Source: Astragalus membranaceus (Eukaryota > Streptophyta > Magnoliopsida > Fabales > Fabaceae). From it: a stretch of 64,000 nucleotides of DNA. This document shows, in pieces, positions 11,763-22,900 of this stretch. The translations under genes and the position numbers were made by a program. The notes under the pieces were generated by a model, which was given only the letters and a program-made list of their open reading frames with translations, did no database searches and was not told the origin of the DNA. Each line of letters begins with the position of its first letter. Within the stretch, counting starts at the first letter, position 1. The stretch is taken from contig CM076851.1 in assembly GCA_039519185.1 (NCBI GenBank), positions 46,854,751 through 46,918,750 on the forward strand. The letters are read 5' to 3'.

Positions 11763-11890
11763 CTTTGGTCGCTTAAATGGATAATCTGGTGAGAAGTAAA
11801 TGTTCACTAGGAATACACCACCAGCATAAGGGCTGTCTGCAGGACCCATAATTGTAGCTTGCCAATGAAACATATCTTCACCAAGAGGGC
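11763..11890 (-). pseudogene. Captured exon of a UBC E2 ubiquitin-conjugating enzyme
   Basis: The 128-bp exon has an acceptor CAG and a donor AAG|GTAACT. It encodes GPLGEDMFHWQATIMG then SPYAGGVFLVNIYF and PDYPFKRPK, the N-terminal half of the UBC fold in the UBCD/UBC8 class of plant E2 enzymes. These accept ubiquitin from E1 and pass it on with E3 ligases. The catalytic cysteine lies in a later exon that is not seen. Compared with the usual family text, VAEDM has become LGEDM, PPDSP has become PADSP and FKPPK has become FKRPK. These are substitutions that keep the frame open. The neighbouring exon of the same gene was not found. Confidence 0.9.
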
Positions 11891-11978
11891 CTGCATGAGT
11901 AGAATATATACTAATCATAACAAAGAAACTTTAGGACAGGGGTTCTTGGCATGGCATACAAAAGATAACTCATTATTG

Positions 11979-11981
<3 letters not shown>

Positions 11982-12030
<49 letters not shown>
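11982..12030. repeat. (TA)n microsatellite
   Basis: About 24 perfect TA units inside an intron-like stretch of the Pack-CACTA element. Confidence 0.97.
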
Positions 12031-12034
<4 letters not shown>

Positions 12035-12516
12035 TGACAAATGTGTGTGTGACTTTCTGCAATAAAAAAATCATATATATAATTATCCGAAGGGTTCTTT
12101 CTTGTAATGGATGATTACTTGATTACAGACTAAATATTATTAAAATTCAATCAAAAAGTCAGCAGCCGTAAGGCTGGCAAGTACAATTTTGACTTGTTAA
12201 TCTGTCAATGCTTGTCTCGTTATTTAATGCCATCCTTATCCCCTGCTGTATTGCTGGAGTTTTTTTTTTGTATAAAATAGAAAGTGATCTCTCAAAATAA
12301 AAAATTAGTTGTTGAGCAAGAATTCAAGATGATCTTTTAAGCATGTATGAAGTCAACTGTTTATTAGCAAGACCAAGTCACAGCTGAGTCCTCTTGCTGT
12401 CAGCTATCTTAAAAACAACTCAAAATGAAATCATCCAAGTCATTACACAAATTTGAGGTCAATCTTGAAACAAAAGCATAAGAAACCAAATTCATCTTAA
12501 GAAAATCAGTATTTAC

Positions 12517-12582
12517 CTGTAACTGATTTGTCCGAGTAATCAACTTCTCGAGTATGCTCATCGAACACCACATTTTCCACTA
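12517..12582 (-). pseudogene. Captured PEP carboxykinase exon (second of two)
   Basis: The 66-bp exon has an acceptor ATCAG and a donor CAG|GTAAAT. It encodes VENVVFDEHTREVDYSDK, the segment that follows the exon at 12722-12895 in plant ATP-type phosphoenolpyruvate carboxykinase. The two exons are in the right order and the frame continues across a short intron of about 140 bp, so this was a genomic copy and not a cDNA. No further PCK exon follows; the next captured piece is from an E2 gene. Confidence 0.9.
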
Positions 12583-12721
12583 CTGATAATCATATGAGAG
12601 GAACAAAACAAAAAACATTCGGTGTACTTTTTTTTATTAAGGGGTGAATACCAAATGTGTTGAATTAAAATAAGTTAAAGATACTCCTGATAAAAAAAAT
12701 TAGTCAAAGATAAATAAATAC

Positions 12722-12895
12722 CTGTACCAAACCTAATTGCATTCCAGATATCAGGCTCTTTCTCCCTGGACAGATCAATACATTTGGCATAGCAACCACC
12801 TTCAATGTTGGAGACACCATTCTCACTCCAACAGTGTTCAGCATCTCCAGTTAAATACCTATTGTGGTCAGTAGAAAGAATGGTCTTTCCAGTGC
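12722..12895 (-). pseudogene. Captured PEP carboxykinase exon with P-loop
   Basis: The 174-bp minus-strand exon has an acceptor CCAG and a donor CAG|GTATTT. It encodes GTGKTILSTDHNRYLTGD, then SNIEGGCYAKCIDLS and EKEPDIWNAIRFGT. This is the nucleotide-binding P-loop and the following metal- and substrate-binding segment of ATP-dependent phosphoenolpyruvate carboxykinase, a cytosolic enzyme that makes PEP from oxaloacetate. The usual GTGKTTLS has become GTGKTILS, a change in a residue next to the P-loop. The frame is open throughout. About 58 of some 650 residues are represented, so no enzyme can be made. Confidence 0.93.
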
Positions 12896-13019
12896 CTGGT
12901 AGAGAAAAAAAACCATTAGGATTATAAGAAAACGAGAAAAAGAGCCATAACTAATTAATATCCATGGCCATTGACAGACATAAAAGTGAGCGTGTGGGTA
13001 AAAGATGAGGATTTTAGGG

Positions 13020-13660
13020 TTTTTGTTTTTCAGAGAACAGTGAACTCGCGACGAAAAGGGAAGAGAAACTAAGAGAAAATGGAAGGTGATTTACCTGGTA
13101 GAGAAGACAAACAGCACGAAACTGTGAGCCACGAACGAAGTGCACGGCGAGGTGAGGCGGAGAACGGCGTGAGATCTGAGCTTCGTGTTCTGGAGTGAGA
13201 TCTGAGAGTGAAAACGGCGTGAGATCTGAGAGTGAAAACGGCGTGAGATCTGAGAGTGAAAACGAGAACACTAAGGTTCTGAGAGAGAGGGTGAGATCTG
13301 AGAGTGGAGAACGAGAACACGAAGGGTTCTGAGAGAGAGAGTGAGATCTGAGAGTGGAGAACGATGGGTTCTGAGAGAGAGTGAGATCTGAGAGTGGAGA
13401 ACGAGAACACGAAGGGTTCTGAGAGAGAGAGAGGGAGAGAGAGAGTGTGAGATCTGAGAGTGGAGAACGAAGGGTTGAGAGAGAGAGTGAGATCTGAGAG
13501 AGGGTCTGATAGAGAGAAGATGAAGGATTAGAGAGAAGATGAAGGATTAGGGTTCGCGTGAGAGTGAGAATGGAGAGGAGAGGAGAGGAGTGAATCAGTG
13601 AGATTGTGAGAGTGAAGGTTTGAGAATTGAGAGTGAGAGGCTCTGAGAGTTGAGAGTGAA
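13020..13660. repeat. GA-rich degenerate tandem repeat
   Basis: Units built on GTGAGATCTGAGAGTGGAGA recur about a dozen times with GAGAGAGA runs and AACGAGAACACGAAGGGTTCT linkers. On the minus strand it is CT-rich and lies upstream of the captured exons, where a promoter or leader would be. Open frames over it are by-products of the repeat. Confidence 0.85.
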
Positions 13661-13679
13661 TATTATTTTTTTTTCTATT

Positions 13680-13975
13680 TTTGGACTTTAGAGGTCAAGC
13701 GAGAATAGACGCCTGACGTCTAAAGTATTAGAACAGGAAAAAAAATTCACCCCTAATTACAAGTTTGCCACCGTGTCACTTATGTAGCCAGGCGCATACA
13801 TGCCTGACTTCTAAAGTCTTATTTTTTCCATATTTTTTCACTTTAGACGTCAGGCGTGTATCCGCTTGACCTTAATACTCGCGAGTTTTGCCACTTATTT
13901 ACAAGTTTGCCACCGTGTCTACCTATGTAGTCAGGCATCTGGGCGCCTGACTTTAAATGTCTAATTCTAATGTCA
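13680..13975. repeat. Right subterminal words of the Pack-CACTA
   Basis: Words such as GACTTTAGACGTCAGGCG and GCGCCTGACTTTAAATG face each other with GCCACCGTGTC linkers. They use the same GTCAGGC/GCCTGAC code as the left end, so both ends can be recognised by one transposase. Confidence 0.85.
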
Positions 13976-14794
13976 TTTTTGCACTAGTGATACGAGTTGA
14001 TCACAAGATATTCCATGGATACATAATACGTACATAATATAAGAACAAGCATATATTTTAGTATAAGCAAGTTGTAACATCCTAGTATTTTAACCTTGGA
14101 ACAAATACCGAGACTTCCATAAATAGCATACATCAGAGTACTAGTCCTGCTTAAGTGAACTGAACATACTTAACTTGAAATTTTTCTCATCAAGTATCCT
14201 TTAAAGTAACAAAGTTTTTAAAAAGTATTAAATCAATGACAATGATACAAAGTCCAAAGGTCATTCATAAACTCTATTGTTCAAGTTCTCAAAAGCAGAA
14301 ATCTTAAAACGATACATAACTCTGATTACAAATCAACAGTTAAAGTACCAAACATAAATTTGTTCCAAGCCTCCAAATGCACATTCAAGTTAAATTTCAG
14401 CTCCTAAGGCATCATCCCCCAACATGCAATTCGAAGCTTCAAGGAATGAGAAGGAGGGAGTTCAAAACTCTGTTTCTGAACCTTAGGAGGAGTTGATTTC
14501 CTGAGCTGAGAATAATAATGAGAAGGGTTGTGAAGGAGTTTTTTTTTCAGTTTGGAATGAGGATTTTGTGTTTGCTCTCTCCTCTCTTCCTCTTCTCTCG
14601 AGCTCTCTCTTTCTCTCAACACTATTCTCTTTTGTTTCTTGTGTCAGGTGAGTGTGTGAAATTGAGTGAAACATATGTGGGTGTTTTGTTGTTTCAGCTG
14701 AGTGTTATTTGGTTTGAGTGGAAATGTCACTTTTAAACTTGACCTATGCGCATCTCTCTATTTACTTATGCACAACCCAATCAAAATGCACAAG

Positions 14795-16369
14795 TGTTGT
14801 GCAGAAAAGGTATTGTGCAAGTGTACGCAGTCTTTAATAAGTAATATAATAGAAAGTAGAGATCGTACCCACAGGGATTGGATTAATTTCTAAGGTTTAG
14901 TTGATAGTTGGATTAGTGATGGATAACCAAGTAACAAACAATAATATTGGATGATACAGAAAGTAAACAAGTTAAATAAGATGAGTTTTAAAATCAAGTG
15001 AGAAAGATAGTTGGAATGCTTTTTACTAAGTAAATCACTTTTTATAGCATTATGTTATATATGATGCTGAAGGACTTGATGCTGGAGCATTAGGTGCTGG
15101 AGCACTTGGTGCTCTTACAATGGATGTTGAAGCAATTGTTGCGTGCTTTTCAACAACTAACGTCGGGGTTTCATTACAAGTCTTATGTCTAAACTCTAAA
15201 TAAGTTCACTCCTGTATATGAAGTACCCACAATTCACCCTATGGACTATGCTATCCTATGTCTAGGTTTTAGCATGGATTTAACAAAGTTTCCTTATATT
15301 AAAACTCTTATCCATATTAGTTCTTGAGTTTAAATCATAAACCATGTCTGTTTTTATGAACCTGGTTATTCTAAGTGATCAACCTCAAAATAAGTTTTGA
15401 AAGAATTATAACACAAGAACTAAATTGTACGCATCAATATAACATAATAACCATTTAGAAGTTCATTACAAAGTTTAAGGCATTACAACTAAAGAAATTT
15501 AGTTCATATTAGGCATTATAAGGAATATATAAACAGAAGTAAACATGTTCATATATTAGATAAAGCAAAAGGAATACAACAAAGTAAAGATTACACAGTT
15601 GAAGTTCCTTTGCGTGAATCTTCGTAGCAATGCTCTAGCATTCTCCTCACAACATACAATCAGCACTAGCAAATGTGTGGATGTAAAGAAAGAAGTTGTC
15701 AATTTCCTTCTTTCCTTCGTACAAGAGAGTGTAAAATAAATGTAAGAATCTATCTAAGTGAGTTTTTCTAGATTCTCTTTTTGAATGAGAAGGTGAAGTT
15801 CTTTATATAGGATCCAAGAGTGAGGTTTCCTTCATTAGGGGTTTTACTTGGAGAAGAAGTTTGACCTTTAATTCCATGTGCTTCAGAAAGTAAATTTGAT
15901 CTTTGCTTCATTTAAAGAGAAGAGGTCCTCTAATGAATGGACAAGTGTACCTAAGAAATTCAACTTTGTGAGCTATGAAGTCTTCAAAGGAGGCGCCGAA
16001 ATCTTTTTGCACATGGGCCACTTGCATCCGCCTCTTGAGAACGTATCATGATGTCATCATTTGGGTGCTGGGGCATTTTGATGTTCCAAGAGTGCTTTGG
16101 GCATTATGGTTTGTTCTGCATGCTGGGGCATCCAATGCTGGGGCATTGCAGTGTCACCAATGCTGAGGCATCAAATGCTGTAGCATTTGAACAAACACAT
16201 CAAAATACCAAAATATATGCAAAATGCTAAGTTGCTTGTAAAAACCTTCTTTTGATCTTGAATGTTGTTTTTCCTCTATATTCCTATATTTAATAAACAT
16301 TATTGCTGAGAATTTCACAATTCTTTAGATTTAGATGCGTAAATAACTCTATATAAAATAGAGTTATCA
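14795..16369 (-). repeat. 3' LTR of Athila-like family 1
   Basis: 1575 bp, aligning along its length with 21130-22731. A TATA-like box in minus sense (CTATATAAAG) lies at 15801-15810. GGCATT/ATGCTGGAGCAT words cluster at 15065-15130 and 16055-16190. Confidence 0.92.
15801..15810 (-). promoter_or_regulatory. Putative LTR TATA box
   Basis: CTATATAAAG on the minus strand is conserved at the matching place of the other family members: 22163-22172 in the 5' LTR and 26123-26132 in the solo LTR. Confidence 0.5.
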
Positions 16370-18206
16370 CACCCCCAAACTTAAACCATTGCTTGTCCTC
16401 AAGTAATGACACTTTGAACAAGACAAAAATTAAAACACATGGTTTGCGTAATTTAGAAGAACAGATCAGCTAAATTCTTTCAAAATAGATTTTTGAAGAA
16501 ATGCACCTTTAAGAACTTCAATTCTCAGAATTTTCATCCATACCTTTGCTTCTACAACATTCAACGTTATTACTGCTCATTTGTGTGAGTGTGCTTGCTG
16601 AGCTTAGATCAGTTCCTAACTAAGTTCAAAAAGTTTTCTTAGCTTTAGAACGAAATAGTTTATTTTTGATCAAACTAAAGATTTTTCAAAAGGTGGAATA
16701 GACTAACAGATTCCTCAAGTAATTGGGAGGCTTCAAAGCACAACAAAGGGCTTGAATTAAGTATTTCTAACTTTTGAGCCAATGCGTTAATTTCTATTTT
16801 GGTGGTTCCTGGATGCTGGAGCATCATACTCCTTGTAATGCTGGAGCATTGGTTGGTGTAGCATTGGATGCTCAAGCCTTGAGACTACACATAGGAATTT
16901 AGCTTATATTGCGCTCTCGCTGACCCCCTTTTTGCATACTTTTTTCTTTGTCTTTTTCTTTTTGTTTTTATTTTTTTCATGCATTTTTGGAATGGGTACA
17001 GCTTTTGATTCAGGTGAATATAGCTTTACAAGAAATTTTCATTTGTAGTGTTTTTGTGAACCTATTGCAATGGCTTCTCTACAATCATCATACTTAGCCT
17101 TAATATCACCGATGCACCCCCAAACTTAACTCTTTATGAAATTCTAGATTTTTAGTAAAAGTTTAGCATTGATCTTGGCTCACTAATACTACCTTTAGCA
17201 TTAGATTTTTTTTCTAGTTTAGCTAAGTTCCTTTCTAAGCTCAGTTGAAGTGTGAAAGCAGTAATAAAATTGATCATTTGTAAAAACAAGGCTGCTGTGT
17301 CTTTTTCTTTCTATCATCATCAAAAATCAGTTTCAAAAAGGTACATGTTTTTGTAAAGATTTTCAGCTGATCATGATTCAAAAATATCAAACCAAAACTA
17401 AAAAAAATTAGCATAATTAATCTAACAACGTTATCTAATCTATCACTTTTGTAAAACAAAACACATGTAATATAAACACATAAACACATACATACTACTA
17501 AACACACATACATATATTAACCATACATATATATAAGTTTATAAACTCCTCCCCCCAACTTAAAAGTGAGCAGTGTCCTCACTGCTTTTACCATACAGAT
17601 CATAGGGAAGGAATATTAGTTCACAAAATATAGTTAAAACATAACAAAATGTAACATAAGTTCCACAAAATATAAGTACTTACTATTCAACATTCAAAGT
17701 GGTTTACTGTTTGTTGGCCCCACTCTTGATCCTGTTGCTGGACCTCACAGCTGCATGTTTCACCTTCTGTCTTTTCTTCTTGGGCTCCTCTGTCTAGGAT
17801 GCTCCTACATTCGATGCACCAGCAATGGTTGCTGCATGTAATGCTGTAACATCAGATGCTACTACTTCACAGTGAAAGCCCACTTCACTCATTCAACTCA
17901 CCAGTCCTGCAACAACAAAAAATAAAAACAAAAAAAATCTTAAAATCTGGGCTGCCTCCCAGTAGCGCTTGGTTTAAGAGTCCTCAGCCAGACTAAGTCT
18001 TGTGGCAGATATCTTCAGCCACGAATGCTGCTGCACATGGTGCTACAGCAGCAGAATTCTGCATAATTGACAAAATCTACACAAGACCACTTATTCACAC
18101 CTGTAAAAGTAAAAACAAAAACACACAAAACACAATTAGTCATAAAAATCCGGGTTGCCTCCCAGTAGCGCTTAATTTATAGTCTTTAGATAGACTAAGC
18201 TTCATG
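16370..18206 (-). other. 3' untranslated region of Athila-like family 1
   Basis: No coding sequence was recognised. It contains the polypurine tract at 16370-16385 and the GACAAGCAATGG word just inside it. Two copies of CCTCCCAGTAGCGCTT lie near 17955 and 18160; this motif (rc AAGCGCTACTGGGAGG) also marks the other Athila-like element near 48550. GCTGGAGCATT-type words occur at 16800-16880, 17800-17870 and 18020-18055. Confidence 0.7.
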
Positions 18207-18994
18207 TTAGAGTTTTGGTAAATCTGTGGTGACCTTGTCCCTCACCACACGTGCTCCATAATACTGCTTCACATTGACTTTGAATGTGGAATTGGTGGCT
18301 TCGTCAAACAATTCCACTGCCCCATTAGGATACACTCTCACCAATTTAAAAGGTCTTGACTGTTTAGATTTGAGATTTTCAAGGAGTACTTTAAGCTTTG
18401 AGTTGGATAAAAGAACCTGTTCCCCTTTATTTAGCTCTTGTCTTTGAATATTCTTGGCTACTGCAGCAGTTGCTGCAACATTCACTTGTTCAGTAGATGC
18501 TGTAGCAACAGATGCGACAGCCTGGTTCACTTCAACTTTGGTGTATTTTGGTTGTGGGGGTGTCCGCATAGGTCTGTTGGGTGGTGTTTTGGTTGGTGTG
18601 GTGATAGCTGATTGGGGAGAAGATTGTGGAGTTGGATTTTTGTGAGATGGGCATTGGGTTGGGAGAGTTGGTTGTTTGTTGGGTGCTTCTTTAGGGTATG
18701 GTTCAGGCTCAATCTCTTTAACACCCCCTTCTTCTTCTGATTCATTTCTTCTTCCCACACTCTCCTTTTCTGAGAATGCTGGAGAAATGGATCCTAGAGC
18801 ATTGGTTAAGTGATTACGTTGCTTGTAGAAATGCCTCTGCACTACCTGATCCATAGAGACTACAAATGAACATTCCTCAGTATCCTCATTAGGATACTTT
18901 AGAGCATTCATAACATTGAATTTCACCTCTTGATCATTGACCCCCATGGTCAGTTCACCTTTCTGTACATCAGTGATTGTCTTTCCAGTTGCTA
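18207..18994 (-). pseudogene. Protease end fused to integrase C-terminal tail (family 1)
   Basis: The open frame of 246 codons begins with the tail of the protease region (VNDQEVKFNVMNALKYP) and the preceding bases encode ILGRPFLATG in a shifted frame. After a proline- and threonine-rich linker of about 100 residues it continues with LNKGEQVLLSNSKLK and SRPFKLVRVYPNGAVELFD, the region behind the integrase core in Athila-type polyproteins. No reverse transcriptase, RNase H or integrase catalytic motif lies between, so roughly a thousand residues have been lost. Linker and tail are in one frame, which suggests that the deletion was tolerated or selected. The linker is rich in Ala-Thr runs written with the family's GCTG-type words. 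Confidence 0.78.
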
Positions 18995-19370
18995 GGAATG
19001 GTCTTCCAAGTATGATTGTACCTCCTTATCTGCATTAAAATCAAGGATAACAAAATCTGCAGGAAACATAAATTTGTCAAGTTCAATTAAAACATCCTCT
19101 ATGATTCCTTCAGGATAGGCTATTGACCTATCTGCTAACTGAAGAGTCACAGTGGTTGGACTAGCAGTTCCAGATCCAAGTTGTTTGAATATGGATTTAG
19201 GCATCAATTTGATACTTGCACCTAAATCACATAGTGCACGACCAGTATAAATTTTTCCAATTGAAAATGGAATTGTGAAACTGCCAGGATCCTTTAGTTT
19301 CCTAGGAATTTTATTTTGCATGATCATGCTGCATTTTTGGACATGACTACTGTGTCAAACTCCCCCAATC
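18992..19370 (-). pseudogene. Aspartic protease domain, Athila-like family 1
   Basis: The 111-codon frame reads KIPRKLKDPGSFTIPFSIG then LCDLGASIKLMP, the retroviral-type protease with catalytic Asp in the D-L-G-A-S motif, and PADFVILDF. It joins the next frame (18207-18994) through a frameshift near 18990. The order gag, protease agrees with plant Ty3 elements. The peptide is otherwise of normal make-up, so the break is a recent indel rather than broad decay. Confidence 0.85.
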
Positions 19371-19491
19371 TCCTTTTTTTTGTACGCACATCTTTCATGA
19401 ATTTGGAATAATTTGGCATCTGTTGAAGTGCTTCAACTAGGGGAACATTGATGTGTAATTGCTTCAATACCTCAAGGAATTTTCCAAATTG

Positions 19492-21005
19492 CTATTCTTC
19501 ATGAGCCTTCCTCAACCTTTGTGGAAAAGGAGGAGGAGGGTACTCTGGAACTAACCTTGGTGGTGGTATGGAAGCTGTTTTGGATGTTGTAGCATCAGCT
19601 GCTCCAACATTGCTTGAATACGATGCTGGAGCATTAGATGCTTCAGCATTAGTTGAATTTTTGTCTATATTGAGAGTGGAATCCCGGTGGAGTGGAGGGT
19701 GTTGCAGCATTGAATGTTGTAGCTGCATTGTTGCTCCAATAGAAATTTGAATGGTTTTTCCACTCAGGATTGTAGGTATTTGAGTAAGGATTGTTGTTTT
19801 TGTTGTATCCTACATAGTTGACAGAAATAGGGCTGCTGGGACATTTCTTATACAAGTGTCCTCCTCCACAATATACACAACTAGTTGATCCTAGAGGGGC
19901 TTGCTCTATTGCAGCTGCTGTGGTTTCTGTTAATGCTGCAGCATTGGATGCTGGAGCATTTATGGAACTGAGATTTTTAATCATGTTAGTAAGGGAGGCT
20001 ACTTGAGCTGATAGGGATGATACTTCACTAATCTCATGAACCCCAGCTGTTTTCTTTTGAGCATTGACCCTTTTTGTGGGCCAACTGTAACTGTTGGTTG
20101 CAATTCTTTCTATCAGTTCACAGGCTTCATTGTAAGATGAGTTCAACAACACTCCTCCAGATGATGCATCTAGCATGAGTCTGTTTGGGGTTCCAAACCA
20201 TTGTAAAATGTTTCCATTTGAATAATGACAGGTATACCATGATGAGGGCATTTTCTCAGAAGCTCTTTCCATCTTTCCCATGCTTCAAATAGTGATTCAA
20301 ATTCTTTTTGTCTAAAGGAAGTAATGTCATTTCTCATTCTGGCATTTTTAACAGATGGAAGATATTTTGCCAAAAATTTTTCAGGCAAATCATTCCAATC
20401 AGTGATAGAGTTAGACTCCAAAGAGTTTAACCAATCCTTAGCTCTATCTTTTAAGGTATATGGAAAAAGTTTCAGCCTAAAAGCATTTTCTGAAAACCGG
20501 GAATGATGAAATTGCTACATACTTCCAAAAATTGCCTTAAATGTAAATGAGGGACCTCATAAGGAGAACCACCAAATTGTCCCACTGTTTGAAGCATTTG
20601 GAACATCATGGGTTTAAATTCCAAATGTGTTGCATTTATGTGAGGTCTGACTATGCTAGTTTGCATGTTTTGAGGATCAAACATAGCATAGTCTCTCATT
20701 GGTCTATCCCTGTCATTTATCATACCTATAGGTCCCATGTTGATGAATTTCTTCTTATGTTCATCTTCAATATCATGATGTGACCCTAGATGTCCCCTAC
20801 CTGAGCCATGTACTGAACCCCTGCCACCTCCTAAAGAACCTGTGCCTGAGCCCCTTCTTGAGCTTTGAGCAGAACTTTCACCTTGTTCAGCCATTGTGAT
20901 TCTACCAATGTCTCTGAGTCTTTGTTTTTGAAGTCTTCGCAACCTTCTAAATCTTCTTTCTATCTCAGGATCTAATTTGTACTCTGGTGATTTGATCCCG
21001 TGCAT
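19492..21005 (-). pseudogene. Gag of Athila-like family 1, frameshifted
   Basis: The N-terminal frame 21005-20472 starts with a charged segment (DPEIERRFRRLRRLQ) typical of Athila gag. A second frame (20421-20170) carries WNDLPEKFLAKYLP and a third (20281-19649) YNEACELIERIATNSYSWP. A CCHC-type zinc knuckle CVYCGGGHLYKKC is at about 19860-19900. Alanine-rich runs (NAPASNAAALTET and DATTSKTAS) interrupt the C-terminal third and are encoded by the same TGCTGGAGCATT-like words that fill the LTR. At least two frameshifts prevent translation as one protein. Confidence 0.85.
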
Positions 21006-21107
21006 ATGCTATGGCATCTAGTGTAGTAGCATTCTCAGAAACAAAACACCCGAGTAATATGATCACTAAATTACTATAAAGCGAATCAATAAAAATTAAT
21101 GGCAATC

Positions 21108-21123
21108 CTCGACAACATCGCCA
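21108..21123 (-). other. Worn primer binding site, tRNA-Asp type
   Basis: Next to the 5' LTR the minus strand reads TGGCGATGTTGTCGAG. Compared with the intact Athila-like site at 56671-56688 (TGGCGCCGTTGCCGGGGA) it has about four changes, most looking like C-to-T or G-to-A. The site fixes the orientation of the element. Confidence 0.65.
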
Positions 21124-21129
21124 AAAACT

Positions 21130-22731
21130 TGTTGTGTATAAAAGGTATTGTGCAAGTGTACACTCTTTAAAAGTAATATAATAGAAAGTAGAGATCGTAC
21201 CCACAAGGATTGGATTAATTTCTAAGGTTTAGTTGATAGTTGGATTAGTGATGGATAACCAAGTAACAAACACTAATATTGGATGATACAGAAAGTAAAC
21301 AAGTTAAATAAGATGAGTTTTAAAATCAAGTGAGAAAGATAGTTGGAATGCTTTTTACTAAGTAAATCACTTCTTATAGCATTATGTTATATATGATGCT
21401 GAAGCACTTGATGCTGGAGCATTAGGTGCTGGAGCACGAGGCGCTCGAGCACTTGGTGCTGGAGCACTTGGTGCTCTTACAATGGATGTTGTAGCAATTG
21501 ATGCGTGCTTTTCAGCAACGAACGTCAGGGTTTCATTACAAGTCTTATGTCTAAGCTCTAAATAAGTTCACCCCTGTATATGAAGTACCAACAATATCAC
21601 CCTATGGACTATGCTATCCTATGTCTAGGTTTTAGCATGGATTTAACAAAGTTTCCTTTTATTAAAGCTCATATCCATATTAGTTCTTGAGTTCAAATCA
21701 TAAACCATGTCTGTATTTATGACCCTGCTTATTCTAAGTGATCAACCTCAAAATAAGTTTTGAAAGAATTATAACACAAGAACTAAATTGTACGCATCAA
21801 TATAACATAATAACCATTTAGAAGTTCATTACAAAGTTTAAGGCTTCCAACTAAAGAAGTTTAGTTCATACTAGGCATTATAAGGCATATATAAACAGAA
21901 GTAAAGATGTTCATATATTAGAAAAAGCAAAAGAAATACAACAAAGTAAAGATTACACGGTTGAAGTTCCTTTGCGTGAATCTTCCTAGTAATGCTCTTG
22001 CATTCTCCTCACAACATACAATCAGCACTAGCAAATGTGTGGAAGTAAAGAAAGAAGTTGTCAATTTCCTTCTTGCCTTCGTACAAGAGACTGTAAAATA
22101 AATCTAAGAATCTATCTAAGTGAGTTTTTCCAGATTCTCTTTTTGAATGAGAAGGTGAAGTTCTTTATATAGGCTCCAAGAATAAGGTTTCCTTCATGAG
22201 GGGTTTTGCTTGGAGAAGAAGTTTGATCTTTAATTCCATGTGCTTCAGAAAGTTAATTTGATCTTTGCTTCATTTAAAGAGAAGAGGTCCTCTAATGAAT
22301 TGATAAGTGTCCCTAAAAAATTCAACTTTGTAAGCTATGATGTCTTCAAAGGAGGTGCCGAAATCTTTTTGCACATGGGTCACTTGCATCCGCCTCTTGA
22401 GAATGCATCATGACGTCATCATTTGGGTGCTGGGGCATTTTGATGTTCCAAGATTGCTTTCGTCATTATGGTTTGTTCTGCATGCTGGGGCACCCAATGC
22501 TGGGGCATTGCAGTGTCACCAATGCTGAGGCATCTAATGCTGTAGCATTTGAACAAACACATCAAAATACCAAAATATATGTAAAATGCTAAGTTGCTTG
22601 TAAAAACCTTCTTTTGATATTGAATGTTGTTATTCCTCTATATTCCTATATTTAATAAATATTATTGCTGAGAATTTCACAATTGTTTAGATTTAGATGC
22701 GTAAATAACTCTATATAAAATAGAGTTATCA
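21130..22731 (-). repeat. 5' LTR of Athila-like family 1
   Basis: 1602 bp, close to the 14795-16369 copy, with an extra GGAGCACGAGGCGCTCGAGC-like word at about 21435. The end ATAGAGTTATCA is also the end of the solo LTR at 39735. Confidence 0.92.
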
Positions 22732-22900
22732 ACAACTAGCACACAAATGCATTCAAATATTTTATTTAGCTATGTATTCAAGCAAAAGTTAAACAATCAC
22801 TTATTGAATCAGACAACAATCAATCAACTCGATTAGAAAGAATTTATTAAAATTATCAACTAATCACAAAAATTAAACTTAGCCACTTTGGGATGTTACA

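Larger units (their letters stand above)
9381..13989 (-). mobile_element. Complete Pack-CACTA element carrying host gene exons
   Basis: The left end is CACTAGTGCAAAAA at 9381 and the right end TTTTTGCACTAGTG at 13989, perfect inverted copies. Both are flanked by the same 3-bp duplication ATA (9378-9380 and 13990-13992), as expected for CACTA transposition. Inside each end lie subterminal words around GTCAAGC and GCCTGAC. The 4.6-kb interior holds no transposase. It has minus-strand exon copies of a PEP carboxykinase, an E2 ubiquitin-conjugating enzyme and an SF3b-like protein, with intron borders kept, plus a GA-rich tract that would be a CT-rich leader on the minus strand. It therefore depends on an autonomous relative. 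Borders are very secure. Confidence 0.93.
14795..22731 (-). mobile_element. Athila-like Ty3 element without polymerase (family 1)
   Basis: Two direct LTRs (14795-16369 and 21130-22731) start TGTTGTG and end GAGTTATCA. The flanks are ACAAG (14790-14794) and ACAAC (22732-22736), a 5-bp duplication with one mismatch. The polypurine tract beside the left LTR (CACCCCCAAACTTAAACC in plus sense) and gag order show minus orientation. The interior encodes gag, protease and an integrase C-terminal tail only; RT, RNase H and the integrase core are absent. Frameshifts break the gene. It inserted into the LTR of the older Ty3 element. Confidence 0.87.

Noticed and set aside
11763..12895. Functional E2 or PEP carboxykinase gene
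   Set aside because: Only one to two exons of each are present, inside a bordered transposon, and in mixed gene order.
13014..13410. Ser-Leu-rich frames on the minus strand
   Set aside because: Translation of the GA-rich repeat of the Pack-CACTA.
8792..14072. One Ty3 LTR interrupted by the Pack-CACTA
   Set aside because: The start TGTAACAACC is suggestive, but no matching end was found; kept only as unassigned flank.
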